NCBI RefSeq assembly: GCF_006227205.1
Contig: NZ_VCNG01000007.1
Span: forward strand, 1-64,000
Direction of reading: 5' to 3'
From: Pseudomonas sp. ICMP22404
GTDB lineage: Bacteria; Pseudomonadota; Gammaproteobacteria; Pseudomonadales; Pseudomonadaceae
DNA: 64,000 bases
The notes beneath the pieces were generated by a model. That model was not told the origin of the DNA and ran no database searches. It was given only the letters and a program-made list of their open reading frames with translations. Positions 51,686-62,975 of the stretch are shown one piece after another. Position numbers and translations under genes: made by a program. Each line of letters starts with the position of its first letter. Position 1 is the stretch's first letter.

Positions 51686-51994
51686 TTAACGACCGGTAGC
51701 GCCCTGGAGGAGGCTTTGGGTCTTTTCCTTATGCTTTTTGAGTTGGCGATCCAGCTTGTCGGTCAGCAGGTCAATCGCGGCATACATGTCTGTGTGCTCC
51801 GCATTGGCAACCACCTCTCCGCCGGGAATATGCAACGTGGCTTCGATTTTCTGCAGCAGCTTCTCGACGTTCATCGTGACCTGCACATTGGTGATCTTGT
51901 CGAAATGCCTTTCCAATCGGTCGAGTTTTTCGCCGATGTAGGTACGCAGGGGTTCGGTCACTTCCAGTTGGTGTCCACTGATGTTGACTTGCAT
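51686..51994 (-). CDS. hpf: Ribosome hibernation-promoting factor (short HPF)
   Basis: 102 residues. MQVNISGHQLEVTEPLRTYI, ERHFDKITNVQVTMNVEKLL and EHTDMYAAIDLLTDKLDRQL match short HPF/YhbH. It binds the small subunit in stationary phase and helps form 100S dimers. The start at 51994 follows AGGAGAAGCTGT. An upstream in-frame extension to 52048 lacks family support. Lies between rpoN and ptsN. Confidence 0.95.
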   Translation of the reverse strand: MQVNISGHQLEVTEPLRTYIGEKLDRLERHFDKITNVQVTMNVEKLLQKIEATLHIPGGEVVANAEHTDMYAAIDLLTDKLDRQLKKHKEKTQSLLQGATGR

Positions 51995-52070
51995 ACAGCT
52001 TCTCCTTCGTTGCCAGTGCATAAAGCGGCAGGCAGAAATGCCTGCCACTGGAACGCTGTGGCGTGGCCTG

Positions 52071-53567
52071 TTACATCAACCGCTTGCGTTCGCTCGAAGG
52101 CGCGATCCCGAGGGATTCGCGATACTTGGCGACGGTACGGCGGGCCACCTGAATGCCTTGTGCCTCCAGTAAACCAGCGATCTTGCTGTCACTCAACGGC
52201 TTTTTCTGATTTTCCGCAGCCACCAGTTTCTTGATGATCGCGCGGATGGCTGTGGACGAGCATTCGCCGCCTTCGGAGGTGCTGACGTGGCTTGAGAAAA
52301 AATATTTCAATTCGTAGATACCCCGTGGGGTATGCATGAATTTCTGCGTGGTCACCCGGGAAATTGTCGATTCGTGCATGCCCACCGCCTCGGCGATGTC
52401 GTGCAGGACCAACGGCTTCATCGCTTCGTCGCCGTAGTCCAGGAAGCCGCGTTGATGCTCGACGATCTGGGTTGCAACCTTCATCAGGGTTTCGTTGCGG
52501 CTCTGCAGGCTCTTGATGAACCAGCGGGCTTCCTGCAACTGGTTGCGCATGAAGGTGTTGTCGGCGCTGGTATCGGCGCGTCTTACAAAGCCAGCGTACT
52601 GGGCGTTGACCCGTAGCTTGGGGACCGATTCCTGGTTCAGCTCCACCAGCCAGCGATCGTTGTGCTTGCGCACGATCACATCGGGAACCACGTATTCGGG
52701 CTCGGTGGCCTCGATCTGTGAGCCCGGGCGTGGGTTGAGGCTCTGGACCAGTTCGATCACCTGGCGCAGCTCATCTTCCTTGAGCTTCATGCGCCGCATC
52801 AGCTGGCTGTAGTCGCGGCCGCCCAGCAGGTCGATATAGTCGGTGACCAGTCGCTTGGCCTCGGCCAGCCACGGCGTCTTGGCGGGCAGCTGGCGCAGTT
52901 GCAGCAGCAGGCACTCACCCAGGTTGCGGGCGCCGATGCCGGCCGGTTCGAATTGTTGGATCCGATGCAGGACGGCTTCGATCTCGTCCAGCTCGATGTC
53001 CAGCTCCGGATCGAAAGCTTCGAGAATTTCTTCGAGGGTCTCGTCCAGGTAGCCCTGATTGTTGATGCAGTCGATCAGGGTCACGGCGATCAGGCGATCG
53101 GTGTCGGACATCGGCGCCAGGTTCAGTTGCCACAGCAGGTGGCTTTGCAGGCTTTCGCCGGCAGAGGTGCGGGTGGTGAAGTCCCACTCGTCATCATCGC
53201 TGCTTGGCAGGCTGCTGGCGCTGGTCTGGTAGACGTCCTCCCAGGCCGTGTCCACGGGCAGGTCGTTGGGGATGCGTTCGTTCCACTCGCCATCCTCGAG
53301 GTTATCCACCGTCGGGGCGGCTTCCTCCTGGTAGGACGGCTCCTGGATCTCGGTATTGGATTTTTGCTCGACGTTGTCGGCCAGCGGATCAGTGTTGTCG
53401 AAGTCGTCGCCTTCTTCCTGGCGTTCGAGCATCGGATTGGATTCCAGGGCCTCCTGGATTTCCTGTTGCAGGTCCAGGGTCGACAATTGGAGCAGGCGGA
53501 TGGCCTGTTGCAGCTGCGGTGTCATCGTCAGCTGCTGGCCCATTCTCAAGACTAGCGATGGTTTCAT
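52071..53567 (-). CDS. rpoN: RNA polymerase sigma-54 factor
   Basis: 498 residues. Region I (glutamine-rich [39 protein letters not shown]), an acidic region II (~50-120), the core-binding region and the C-terminal RpoN box [10 protein letters not shown] are all present. A helix-turn-helix is seen in [20 protein letters not shown]. Directs transcription of nitrogen, flagellar and carbon-source genes with enhancer-binding proteins. First gene of the hpf-ptsN-rapZ-ptsO cluster. The 216 bp upstream, to lptB, hold no gene; a small GGCGCCGAAGCGCC palindrome (53619-53632) is there. Confidence 0.97.
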   Translation of the reverse strand: MKPSLVLRMGQQLTMTPQLQQAIRLLQLSTLDLQQEIQEALESNPMLERQEEGDDFDNTDPLADNVEQKSNTEIQEPSYQEEAAPTVDNLEDGEWNERIPNDLPVDTAWEDVYQTSASSLPSSDDDEWDFTTRTSAGESLQSHLLWQLNLAPMSDTDRLIAVTLIDCINNQGYLDETLEEILEAFDPELDIELDEIEAVLHRIQQFEPAGIGARNLGECLLLQLRQLPAKTPWLAEAKRLVTDYIDLLGGRDYSQLMRRMKLKEDELRQVIELVQSLNPRPGSQIEATEPEYVVPDVIVRKHNDRWLVELNQESVPKLRVNAQYAGFVRRADTSADNTFMRNQLQEARWFIKSLQSRNETLMKVATQIVEHQRGFLDYGDEAMKPLVLHDIAEAVGMHESTISRVTTQKFMHTPRGIYELKYFFSSHVSTSEGGECSSTAIRAIIKKLVAAENQKKPLSDSKIAGLLEAQGIQVARRTVAKYRESLGIAPSSERKRLM

Positions 53568-53783
53568 GGCAGGGGCTTAACACCTTATTCGCCGGCGCAC
53601 ATGCGCCATCCACTACAAGGGCGCCGAAGCGCCAAACCTTAAGCAAATTATATGCCTGAAACTGAAGTGTTTGCCTAGAGGGAGTACTCAATTAGTTTCC
53701 CGATGAGGGGATTCATTGAGCCTCTCCCGAGGCGCTGCCTGGTAAAACCGACGGCGCCGGAACAGTTGCCAGACACTTCGCGC

Positions 53784-54509
53784 TTACAGGCGGAACTCAT
53801 GGCCCAGATACACTTCCTTGACCAATTCGTTGGCCAGGATGGTGGCGGAGTCACCTTCGGCGATCAATTGTCCATCATTGACGATGTAGGCGGTCTCGCA
53901 GATGTCCAGCGTCTCGCGCACGTTGTGGTCGGTGATCAGCACGCCGATCCCCTTGGCCTTGAGATGGTGGATGATCTGCTTGATGTCGCCCACCGAAATC
54001 GGGTCCACGCCGGCGAACGGTTCGTCGAGCAGGATGAATTTCGGTGCGGTGGCCAGGGCGCGGGCAATTTCCACCCGGCGCCGTTCGCCGCCGGACAGGC
54101 TCATGCCCAGGTTGTCGCGGATATGGCTGATGTGAAATTCCTGCAGCAGGCTTTCCAGCTCCTGGCGACGACCCGCCTTGTCGAGCTCCTTGCGGGTTTC
54201 GAGAATCGCCATGATGTTGTCGGCGACCGACAACTTGCGGAAGATCGACGCTTCTTGTGGCAGATAGCCGATGCCGGCCTTGGCCCGGCCGTGCATTGGC
54301 TGATGGCTGACGTCCAGGTCGTCGATCAGGACGCGGCCCTGATCGGCCTGGACCAGGCCGACGATCATGTAGAAACAGGTGGTCTTGCCCGCGCCGTTGG
54401 GGCCGAGCAGGCCGACGATCTGCCCGCTGTCGATGGACAGGCTGACATCTCGCACGACTTGACGGCCCTTGTAGCTCTTGGCCAGGTGCTGAGCTTTCAG
54501 AGTTGCCAT
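53784..54509 (-). CDS. lptB: LPS export ABC transporter ATPase LptB
   Basis: 241 residues. Walker [11 protein letters not shown]-loop YLPQEAS, signature [15 protein letters not shown], Walker [14 protein letters not shown] and the H-loop [10 protein letters not shown] are all intact. It powers LPS extraction with LptFG (not in the window) through the LptC-LptA bridge. Start overlaps the lptA stop by 1 nt, giving tight coupling. Confidence 0.97.
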   Translation of the reverse strand: MATLKAQHLAKSYKGRQVVRDVSLSIDSGQIVGLLGPNGAGKTTCFYMIVGLVQADQGRVLIDDLDVSHQPMHGRAKAGIGYLPQEASIFRKLSVADNIMAILETRKELDKAGRRQELESLLQEFHISHIRDNLGMSLSGGERRRVEIARALATAPKFILLDEPFAGVDPISVGDIKQIIHHLKAKGIGVLITDHNVRETLDICETAYIVNDGQLIAEGDSATILANELVKEVYLGHEFRL

Positions 54510-55054
54510 TACTGGGGCCTTTGCTCGGTTTTCTTTTTCGGCTGGATGACCATGTCGATCCGTGGGCGCTGCTCGGTCACCTTGTTGCCGGTGGCGCGGC
54601 CGGCGCTGGCGAGTTTCTTGTTGGTGTCGTAGACGATTTTCTCGCCCTGGGTGACGTTGTTGTCCTTGTCGATGACCTTGGCCCGATCGATCAGCACGAC
54701 GCGGTCCTGGGACGCGTGATACTGGATGGTCACGCCGTAACCCTGCACGGGCTTGGTGTCGCCAGCCGTTTGCAATTGCTCGAAATAAGCCAGGTTGCCC
54801 ACCGAAGTCACCACGTCGATATCGCCGGACTGAGTACGGGTAATGGTCACGGTGTTGCCGGTGACCTTCATCGAGCCCTGGGTGATGATCACGTCGCCCT
54901 TATAGGTGGCGATACCGTTCTTGTCGTCCAGTTGGGCGTCGTCGGCCTGGATGCGGATAGGCTGGTCACGGTCATTGGGAAGAGACCAGGCGCTCGCGCT
55001 TCCCAGTGCTGCGCCCAGACTGAGCAAAATAGGGAGGGTTTTAGCGAGCTTCAT
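54509..55054 (-). CDS. lptA: LPS transport periplasmic protein LptA
   Basis: 181 residues. The signal peptide [20 protein letters not shown] is cleaved near ASA-WSLP. The OstA beta-jellyroll follows ([38 protein letters not shown]). It forms the periplasmic filament carrying LPS from LptC to LptD. The C-terminal tail is basic and proline-rich ([20 protein letters not shown]). Starts inside lptC (14-nt overlap). Confidence 0.94.
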   Translation of the reverse strand: MKLAKTLPILLSLGAALGSASAWSLPNDRDQPIRIQADDAQLDDKNGIATYKGDVIITQGSMKVTGNTVTITRTQSGDIDVVTSVGNLAYFEQLQTAGDTKPVQGYGVTIQYHASQDRVVLIDRAKVIDKDNNVTQGEKIVYDTNKKLASAGRATGNKVTEQRPRIDMVIQPKKKTEQRPQ

Positions 55055-55613
55055 ACTGTCCTCTTACGTTCGATAGCAGGTGTATCCTGCTTTCCTTCAG
55101 ATACGCCTTCATTCCCGTGCCGGTCGATACACCGCCGGCGCCGTCGATTCTAACGGGTTGCTCGGTCTGCGCATATTGTTGCTGCGGGAACACGGTCATG
55201 CGAGTGCTGGTGATGATGGTCGTGCGGTTTTTCTCATCGGTTCGCGCAACGCGTACCGAGTCGATCAGTTCCACTTCGGTGCCGCCGGGATTCACTTCGG
55301 CGCGTTTGCTCTGCACGTGCCACGGAAACTCGGTGCCGCGGAACATGTTCAGGTCCGGATTGGCGACCAGGGTAATGTCGGTGGCCTTGACGTGATCGAC
55401 CTTGTCGGACGTCATTTCGTACTGCACCTTGCCGTCAGGCAGGTATTGCAGTGTATGCGTGTTGGTCGCATACCAATCGATATCGTTTTCCTCGACCTGG
55501 ACGGCGGGGCGGTCGAGAAAGCGTTCGGGGCTGATGTTCCAGTAGCCCACCGCCGCGAAAATCGCCGCGATGCACGCGAACAGCAGGATGGTGCGAATCT
55601 TCTTGCTCAGCAT
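55041..55613 (-). CDS. lptC: LPS export membrane protein LptC
   Basis: 190 residues. One N-terminal membrane helix (MLSKKIRTILLFACIAAIFA, to ~25) and a periplasmic jellyroll (TNTHTLQYLPDGKVQYEMTS, FPWHVQSKRAEVNPGGTEVE). It accepts LPS from LptB2FG and passes it to LptA. Lies 7 bp downstream of kdsC and overlaps lptA by 14 nt. The lptA-lptC gene overlap suggests matched expression. Confidence 0.93.
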   Translation of the reverse strand: MLSKKIRTILLFACIAAIFAAVGYWNISPERFLDRPAVQVEENDIDWYATNTHTLQYLPDGKVQYEMTSDKVDHVKATDITLVANPDLNMFRGTEFPWHVQSKRAEVNPGGTEVELIDSVRVARTDEKNRTTIITSTRMTVFPQQQYAQTEQPVRIDGAGGVSTGTGMKAYLKESRIHLLSNVRGQYEAR

Positions 55614-55620
55614 AAATGGC

Positions 55621-56145
55621 TCACAGGTACGCGGCGTTCGCCGCTTCGAGGCGGCCCTGGGCGCGCAGGATCAGTTCGCAGAATTCACGGGCCGCGCCTT
55701 CGCCGCCTCGCGCGGTGGTGACGCCGTGGGCGTGCTCGCGTACGAAGCCGGCCGCATTGGCCACCGCCATGCCCAGGCCAACCCGACGGATCACCGGCAG
55801 GTCCGGCAGGTCGTCACCCAGGTAGGCGACCTGTTCATAGGTTAGGTTGAGTTGGCCCAGAAGCTCGTCCAGGACCACCAGTTTATCCTCGCGACCCTGA
55901 TAAAGGTGGGGAATGCCGAGGTTCTTCGCGCGTCGCTCGACCACCGGGGTCTTGCGGCCGCTGATGATAGCTGTCTGCACGCCAGCGGACATCAGCATCT
56001 TGATGCCCTGGCCGTCCAGGGTATTGAACGTCTTGAACTCGCTGCCGTCCTCGAGGAAATACAGGCGTCCGTCGGTCAGCACGCCGTCCACGTCGAACAC
56101 GGCCAGCTTGATGGTTTTACCGCGTAGCAGCAGGTCTGCGTTCAT
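55621..56145 (-). CDS. kdsC: 3-deoxy-D-manno-octulosonate 8-phosphate phosphatase KdsC
   Basis: 174 residues, C0-type HAD phosphatase. The nucleophile motif is LAVFDVDGVLTDG, motif II is AIISGRKTPVV and motif IV is VAYLGDDLPDLPVI. Removes phosphate from Kdo-8-P to give Kdo for the lipid A core. It starts immediately next to the kdsD stop, with no gap, and precedes lptC: Kdo synthesis and LPS transport are co-transcribed. Confidence 0.95.
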   Translation of the reverse strand: MNADLLLRGKTIKLAVFDVDGVLTDGRLYFLEDGSEFKTFNTLDGQGIKMLMSAGVQTAIISGRKTPVVERRAKNLGIPHLYQGREDKLVVLDELLGQLNLTYEQVAYLGDDLPDLPVIRRVGLGMAVANAAGFVREHAHGVTTARGGEGAAREFCELILRAQGRLEAANAAYL

Positions 56146-57120
56146 TTACATGACTCCCGCACGCAGCAAGTCGTGCATGTTCAGGGCGCCCACCGGGCGG
56201 TCTTCGGCATCGACCACCACCAGGGCGCTGATCTTGTGGTCTTCCATGATTTTCAGGGCTTCGGCGGCGAGCATTTCTGCGCGGGCAGTCTTGCCGTGGG
56301 GTGTCATGACCTGTTCGATGGTGGCGCTGTGCACATCGATGGTGCGGTCCAGGGTGCGACGCAGGTCGCCGTCGGTGAAGATCCCGGCGAGCTTGCCGTC
56401 GGCCTCGAGGATCACCGTCATGCCCAGGCCCTTGCGGGTCATCTCCATGAGTGCGTCCTTGAGCAGCGTGCCGCGTTGCACCTGAGGCAACTCTTCGCCG
56501 GCGTGCATCACGTTTTCGACCTTCAGCAGCAGGCGGCGGCCCAGTGCGCCACCGGGGTGGGAGAAGGCGAAATCTTCCGCGGTGAACCCCCTGGCTTCCA
56601 GCAGGGCCACGGCCAGGGCATCGCCCATGACCAGGGCGGCCGTGGTGGACGAGGTCGGTGCCAGGTTCAGCGGACAGGCTTCGTGCTCGACGTGGACATT
56701 GAGGTTGACTTCGGCGGCCTTGGCCAGCGGCGAGTCCGGGTTGCCGGTGAGGCTGATCAGCCGGATGCCCAGGCGCTTGATCAGCGGCAGCAGGGTAATG
56801 ATTTCATTGGTGGAACCGGAATTGGACAGCGCCAGGATGATGTCGTCCCGGGTGATCATGCCCATGTCACCATGGCTGGCTTCGGCCGGGTGGACGAAGA
56901 ATGCCGTGGTGCCCGTGCTGGCCAGGGTTGCGGCGATCTTGTTGCCGATGTGCCCGGACTTGCCCATGCCGACCACGACGACGCGGCCTTTGCTGGTCAG
57001 AATCATCTCGCAGGCGTGTACGAAATCAGCGTCGATGCGGGGCAGCAAGCCTTGCACGGCTTCGAGCTCGAGGCGGATGGTACGTTGTGCCGATTGAATC
57101 AGATCGCTGGATTGGCTCAT
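56146..57120 (-). CDS. kdsD: D-arabinose 5-phosphate isomerase KdsD
   Basis: 324 residues. The SIS domain (~40-180; GRVVVVGMGKSGHIGNKIAA, HPAEASHGDMGMITRDD, ALSNSGSTNEI) is followed by two CBS domains (~205-324; GEELPQVQRGTL, LAGIFTDGDLRR, ISALVVVDAEDRPVGALNMH). It makes arabinose-5-phosphate from ribulose-5-phosphate, the first step of Kdo synthesis. Start at 57120 (MSQSSDLIQS) matches family length; the ORF continues upstream to 57183 without support. Divergent from mlaF over 275 bp with no obvious operator. Confidence 0.95.
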   Translation of the reverse strand: MSQSSDLIQSAQRTIRLELEAVQGLLPRIDADFVHACEMILTSKGRVVVVGMGKSGHIGNKIAATLASTGTTAFFVHPAEASHGDMGMITRDDIILALSNSGSTNEIITLLPLIKRLGIRLISLTGNPDSPLAKAAEVNLNVHVEHEACPLNLAPTSSTTAALVMGDALAVALLEARGFTAEDFAFSHPGGALGRRLLLKVENVMHAGEELPQVQRGTLLKDALMEMTRKGLGMTVILEADGKLAGIFTDGDLRRTLDRTIDVHSATIEQVMTPHGKTARAEMLAAEALKIMEDHKISALVVVDAEDRPVGALNMHDLLRAGVM

Positions 57121-57395
57121 GTCAGAAATCGTATAGCCCGATGAAAAGGCGGCGATTATAGCGGCAATGAACAATTCCCTCACGCTAGTTCGTCATGCTT
57201 CGTGCAAACACCCCGCCTGATTTGAAATAAAATGCATCCATTTAGCTTAAGCGAGGCTTAACCGGTCAGGGGTGGGCCTTGGGCGCGTGGCCGTTGCAGT
57301 GATATAGTTCGCCGCCGGTCCGGATGCCCGGCGGTACCGATGTTGATCGGCTGGCTGGGGCATTCGGATGTGAGGCTGCATCGCAAGGAGTTTAG

Positions 57396-58205
57396 ATGAG
57401 TGCCGACAACGCCTACGCGGTCGAGCTGAAGGGGCTGTCCTTCAAGCGAGGGACGCGCAGCATTTTCAATGACATCGATATTCGCATCCCACGGGGCAAG
57501 GTGACCGGCATCATGGGCCCTTCCGGGTGTGGCAAGACCACGCTGCTGCGCCTGATGGGCGCACAGTTGCGTCCCAATGCCGGTGAAGTCTGGGTCAATG
57601 GCCAGAATCTTCCCAAGTTGTCGCGCAGCGACCTGTTCGATGCGCGCAAGCACATGGGCGTGCTGTTCCAGAGTGGCGCGCTGTTCACCGATCTCGACGT
57701 GTTCGAGAACGTGGCGTTTCCGCTGCGGGTCCATACCGACCTGCCGGAGGAGATGATCCGCGATATCGTGCTGCTCAAGCTGCAGGCGGTCGGGCTGCGT
57801 GGCGCCCTCGAACTGATGCCGGACGAGCTGTCCGGCGGCATGAAGCGCCGGGTCGCACTGGCGCGGGCGATTGCCCTCGATCCGAAAATCCTCATGTACG
57901 ACGAGCCCTTCGTCGGACAGGACCCGATCGCCATGGGTGTATTGGTGCGCCTGATCCGCCTGCTCAACGATGCGCTGGGCATCACCAGCATCGTGGTGTC
58001 CCACGACCTGGCCGAAACCTCCAGCATCGCGGACTACATCTATGTGGTCGGCGATGGCCAGGTATTGGGGCAGGGTACACCCGAGGAATTGAATGCCTCG
58101 GACAACCCGCGCATTCGCCAATTCATGAAGGGGGATCCGGACGGTCCGGTGGCGTTCCATTTTCCGGCCACGGATTACCGTACCGATCTGTTGGGGAAGC
58201 GCTGA
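57396..58205 (+). CDS. mlaF: Phospholipid transport ABC ATPase MlaF
   Basis: 269 residues. Walker [10 protein letters not shown], signature [14 protein letters not shown] and Walker [14 protein letters not shown] are intact, with the Mla-type [20 protein letters not shown] segment. It drives phospholipid movement by the MlaFEDB complex that maintains outer-membrane lipid asymmetry. AAGGAGTTTAG gives a good start site. Overlaps mlaE by 1 nt. Confidence 0.95.
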   Translation: MSADNAYAVELKGLSFKRGTRSIFNDIDIRIPRGKVTGIMGPSGCGKTTLLRLMGAQLRPNAGEVWVNGQNLPKLSRSDLFDARKHMGVLFQSGALFTDLDVFENVAFPLRVHTDLPEEMIRDIVLLKLQAVGLRGALELMPDELSGGMKRRVALARAIALDPKILMYDEPFVGQDPIAMGVLVRLIRLLNDALGITSIVVSHDLAETSSIADYIYVVGDGQVLGQGTPEELNASDNPRIRQFMKGDPDGPVAFHFPATDYRTDLLGKR

Positions 58206-59002
58206 TGCGCAAGAAATCATTAATAGAAAGAATTCGCCTGTTCGGCCGTTCCGGCATCGATGTGCTGGCGGTGCTGGGCCGTTCCACGCTGTTCCTGGCC
58301 CATGCCTTGCTCGGTCGCAACGCCTCCGGCGGCGGTTTTGGCCTGCTGGTCAAGCAACTGCATTCGGTGGGGGTGATGTCCCTGGTGATCATCGTGGTGT
58401 CCGGGATCTTCATCGGCATGGTGCTGGCGTTGCAGGGTTTCAATATCCTGTCCAGCTACGGCTCGGAGCAGGCGGTCGGGCAGATGGTCGCGCTCACGCT
58501 GTTGCGTGAACTCGGTCCGGTGGTGACCGCGCTGCTGTTCGCCGGCCGTGCCGGTTCGGCGCTGACGGCCGAAATCGGTAACATGAAGTCCACCGAGCAG
58601 CTGTCCAGCCTGGAAATGATCGGCGTCGACCCGCTCAAGTACATCATTGCCCCGCGCCTGTGGGCCGGCTTCATTTCCCTGCCGGTGCTGGCAATCATCT
58701 TCAGCGTCGTCGGGATCTGGGGCGGTTCGTGGGTAGCCGTCGACTGGCTGGGGGTCTATGAAGGCTCCTACTGGTCCAACATGCAGAACAGCGTCGACTT
58801 CATGGATGATGTGCTCAATGGCGTCATCAAAAGTGCCGCATTCGCGTTCGTGGTGACCTGGATCGCCGTGTTTCAAGGCTATGACTGCGAGCCCACGTCT
58901 GAGGGGATCAGCCGTGCCACAACCAAGACCGTGGTGTACGCCTCGCTGGCGGTCCTGGGCCTTGACTTTATTCTGACCGCCTTGATGTTTGGAGATTTCT
59001 GA
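58205..59002 (+). CDS. mlaE: Phospholipid transport permease MlaE
   Basis: 265 residues, MlaE family. Several membrane helices, with [38 protein letters not shown] and [20 protein letters not shown] the classic conserved core. Inner-membrane part of the Mla transporter. Overlaps mlaF and mlaD by one nucleotide each. Confidence 0.95.
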   Translation: MRKKSLIERIRLFGRSGIDVLAVLGRSTLFLAHALLGRNASGGGFGLLVKQLHSVGVMSLVIIVVSGIFIGMVLALQGFNILSSYGSEQAVGQMVALTLLRELGPVVTALLFAGRAGSALTAEIGNMKSTEQLSSLEMIGVDPLKYIIAPRLWAGFISLPVLAIIFSVVGIWGGSWVAVDWLGVYEGSYWSNMQNSVDFMDDVLNGVIKSAAFAFVVTWIAVFQGYDCEPTSEGISRATTKTVVYASLAVLGLDFILTALMFGDF

Positions 59003-59469
59003 TGCAAAACCGCACCCTGGAAATCGGTGTCGGCCTTTTCCTGCTGGCCGGCATCCTGGCTTTGTTGCTGCTGGCCCTGCGAGTCAGCGGCCTGGCGCCG
59101 ACCGCGAACACCGATACTTATAAACTTTATGCTTATTTTGACAATATCGCCGGTTTGACGGTCAGAGCCAAGGTGACCATGGCCGGTGTCACCATCGGCA
59201 AGGTCACGGCAATCGATCTGGATCGCGACAGTTTCACCGGACGGGTGACGCTGCAGCTGGAGAAGCGCGTGGATAACCTGCCGACTGATTCCACTGCATC
59301 TATCCTGACGGCGGGGCTGCTGGGTGAGAAATACATCGGTATCAGCGTAGGCGGGGAGGAAACCCTGCTCAAGGATGGTGGGACCATCCATGACACGCAG
59401 TCGTCGCTGGTACTCGAGGACCTGATCGGGAAATTTCTGCTCAATACCGTTAGCAAAGACGCCAAATGA
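59002..59469 (+). CDS. mlaD: Mla substrate-binding MCE protein MlaD
   Basis: 155 residues. One N-terminal membrane helix (EIGVGLFLLAGILALLLLAL) and a single MCE domain (~38-115; AYFDNIAGLTVRAKVTMAGV, IGKVTAIDLDRDSFTGRVTL). It forms a hexameric ring with a hydrophobic pore in the periplasm. The ATGA at its stop could start a longer mlaC, but a better start lies 15 nt further on. Confidence 0.94.
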   Translation: MQNRTLEIGVGLFLLAGILALLLLALRVSGLAPTANTDTYKLYAYFDNIAGLTVRAKVTMAGVTIGKVTAIDLDRDSFTGRVTLQLEKRVDNLPTDSTASILTAGLLGEKYIGISVGGEETLLKDGGTIHDTQSSLVLEDLIGKFLLNTVSKDAK

Positions 59470-59480
59470 GGAGCTTTTCG

Positions 59481-60134
59481 ATGATCTCTATCTTGCGACG
59501 CAGCCTGTTGGTCCTGCTGGCAGCCCTGCCGCTGATGACCAATGCCCTGGCGGCGCCTTCCGCGCATGACATCATCCAGGACACCACGACCCGGCTGCTG
59601 GCAGACCTTGCCGCCAACAAAGAGAAATACAAACAGGACCCGGGCGCATTCTATGATGCGCTGAACGGCATTGTCGGTCCGGTGGTGGACGCCGATGGCA
59701 TCTCCCGCAGCATCATGACGGTCAAGTACTCGCGCAAGGCCACTCCTGCGCAGATGACCCGCTTCCAGGAAAACTTCAAGCGCAGCCTGATGCAGTTCTA
59801 CGGCAACGCCTTGCTCGAATACAACAACCAGGGCATCACCGTTGGGCCGGCCAAGGATGAAAGCGGTACCCGTACCAGCGTCGACATGCAGGTCAAGGGT
59901 AACAACGGTGCGATCTATCCGGTTTCCTACACGCTCGAACAGCTGAACGGCGAATGGAGGGTGCGCAACGTGATCATCAACGGCATCAACATCGGCAAGT
60001 TGTTCCGCGACCAGTTCGCCGATGCGATGCAGCGCAATGGCAATGACCTGGACAAGACCATCGATGGCTGGGCCGGCGAAGTCGCCAAGGCCAAGGAAGT
60101 GACCGAGCAAGCCAAAGAGAAGCAGGAACAATGA
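59481..60134 (+). CDS. mlaC: Periplasmic phospholipid carrier MlaC
   Basis: 217 residues. Signal peptide MISILRRSLLVLLAALPLMT with cleavage near ALA-APS. Body shows the Tol-Tol-Ttg2 fold (VKYSRKATPAQMTRFQENFK, LMQFYGNALLEYNNQGITV, LNGEWRVRNVIINGINIG). It shuttles phospholipid between MlaA at the outer membrane and the MlaFEDB ring. ATG 59481 has AGGAG 8 nt upstream. ATG 59466 (overlapping mlaD) is less well spaced. Overlaps mlaB by 4 nt. Confidence 0.93.
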   Translation: MISILRRSLLVLLAALPLMTNALAAPSAHDIIQDTTTRLLADLAANKEKYKQDPGAFYDALNGIVGPVVDADGISRSIMTVKYSRKATPAQMTRFQENFKRSLMQFYGNALLEYNNQGITVGPAKDESGTRTSVDMQVKGNNGAIYPVSYTLEQLNGEWRVRNVIINGINIGKLFRDQFADAMQRNGNDLDKTIDGWAGEVAKAKEVTEQAKEKQEQ

Positions 60135-60448
60135 TCGAGTCGGTGAGTGAGTCGGCCATTCGTCTGGGCGACGCCGGCGAGTTGTTGCTCAGTGGTGTAC
60201 TGGACTACCGCACCGGTCCTGCCCTGCGCAAGCAGGGCCAGGCGCTGATCAAATCCGTCAGTGCGGCCGAGCTGGTCATTGACTGCTCGGCGGTGCAGAA
60301 ATCCAGCAGTGTCGGCTTGTCGCTGTTGCTGTGCTTCATGCGGGACGCCAAGGCGGCCGGCAAAACGTGGAGCATCCGTGGGATGCCCGAAGACATGCGC
60401 GAAATAGCCCAGGTCAGCGAACTGACCGAGCTGTTGGCGCAATCCTGA
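60131..60448 (+). CDS. mlaB: Mla STAS-domain protein MlaB
   Basis: 105 residues, STAS domain: GELLLSGVLDYRTGPALRKQ and VIDCSAVQKSSSVGLSLLLC, with the conserved serine-rich loop. A cytoplasmic subunit that stabilises MlaF. Starts in the mlaC stop (ATGA). Last gene of mlaFEDCB; a terminator follows. Confidence 0.93.
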   Translation: MIESVSESAIRLGDAGELLLSGVLDYRTGPALRKQGQALIKSVSAAELVIDCSAVQKSSSVGLSLLLCFMRDAKAAGKTWSIRGMPEDMREIAQVSELTELLAQS

Positions 60449-60462
60449 CCCACATCGCCGGA

Positions 60463-60517
60463 AAAGTCCCCCCGTCAGAGTCCTGCTTCGCGGGGTTCGC
60501 AGGCGCGGGGCTTTTTT
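60463..60517 (+). terminator. Terminator after mlaB
   Basis: A stem-rich region: inner CCTGC/GCAGG hairpin with a long loop, and outer AAAG-CCCC pairing with GGGGCTTT, running into TTTTTT at 60512-60517. A T-run directly after the G-C-rich arm supports an intrinsic terminator. TATGAT at 60519-60524 just after it could serve as the -10 of an ibaG promoter. Confidence 0.7.
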
Positions 60518-60563
60518 GTATGATGTGCGACCCGCGCGCACAGGGCGCCGATTGAGGTTGAGC

Positions 60564-62091
<1,528 letters not shown>

Positions 62092-62216
62092 TTCCGGCTG
62101 CATGGGCACAAGGATGTGCCTGGATTTCGTTTCAAATCGAGGGTGGTCCACCCTCGATGTGTGTCCGGCGCCGCTTGCGACCGGGCATGTGTACCTTGAT
62201 AAGGACTGACGTTCCC

Positions 62217-62852
62217 ATGTTGACCATCGCACTGTCCAAGGGCCGCATCCTTGACGACACCCTGCCGCTTCTGGCTGAAGCGGGCATCGTGCCGACCGAG
62301 AATCCGGACAAGAGCCGCAAGCTGATCATCCCCACGACCCAGGCCGATGTGCGCCTGCTGATCGTGCGTGCCACCGATGTGCCGACTTATGTGGAGCATG
62401 GCGCCGCCGACCTCGGCGTTGCCGGTAAAGACGTGCTGATGGAATACGGCGGCCAGGGCTTGTATGAGCCCCTGGACCTGCGGATCGCCCGGTGCAAGCT
62501 GATGACCGCCGGCAAGGTCGGTGCGCCGGAGCCCAAGGGACGCCTGCGTGTGGCGACCAAGTTCGTCAACATCGCCAAGCGTTACTATGCCGAGCAGGGT
62601 CGTCAGGTCGATATCATCAAGTTGTACGGTTCGATGGAGCTGGCGCCGCTGATCGGTCTGGCGGACAAGATCATCGACGTCGTCGACACCGGCAATACCC
62701 TGCGGGCCAATGGCCTGGAACCCCAGGATTTCATCGCGGACATCACCTCCCGGCTGATCGTCAACAAGGCGTCGATGAAAATGCAACACGCCCGCATCCA
62801 GGCTCTGATCGATACCCTGCGCAAGGCAGTGGAATCTCGACACCACGGCTGA
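62217..62852 (+). CDS. hisG: ATP phosphoribosyltransferase, short form HisG
   Basis: 211 residues: the short form lacking the C-terminal regulatory domain, which therefore depends on a separate HisZ subunit. [24 protein letters not shown]-like region [11 protein letters not shown] and [16 protein letters not shown] with [12 protein letters not shown] are typical. First enzyme of histidine synthesis. ATG 62217 follows AAGGACTGACGTTCCC. A weak pairing GGGTGGTCCACCC (62141-62153) lies in the leader; no histidine-rich leader peptide was seen. hisD follows after 123 bp. Confidence 0.95.
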   Translation: MLTIALSKGRILDDTLPLLAEAGIVPTENPDKSRKLIIPTTQADVRLLIVRATDVPTYVEHGAADLGVAGKDVLMEYGGQGLYEPLDLRIARCKLMTAGKVGAPEPKGRLRVATKFVNIAKRYYAEQGRQVDIIKLYGSMELAPLIGLADKIIDVVDTGNTLRANGLEPQDFIADITSRLIVNKASMKMQHARIQALIDTLRKAVESRHHG

Positions 62853-62975
62853 TACACCCGCGCGACCTCTGGTTGCGCCCGTCTATCCGCGTCATAGCCA
62901 ATTTTCTCAGGTGCCCACGCGAATGGACTGGTAGCTTAGGGCGCCTGAGCATTTGCCATTAATGAGGCCCTCGCT

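Noticed and set aside
57121..57395. Search for a shared operator between kdsD and mlaF
   Set aside because: Only short, scattered complementarities are visible; nothing strong enough to report.
62853..62975. Possible histidine attenuator before hisD
   Set aside because: No histidine-rich leader peptide and no terminator/antiterminator pair can be drawn.
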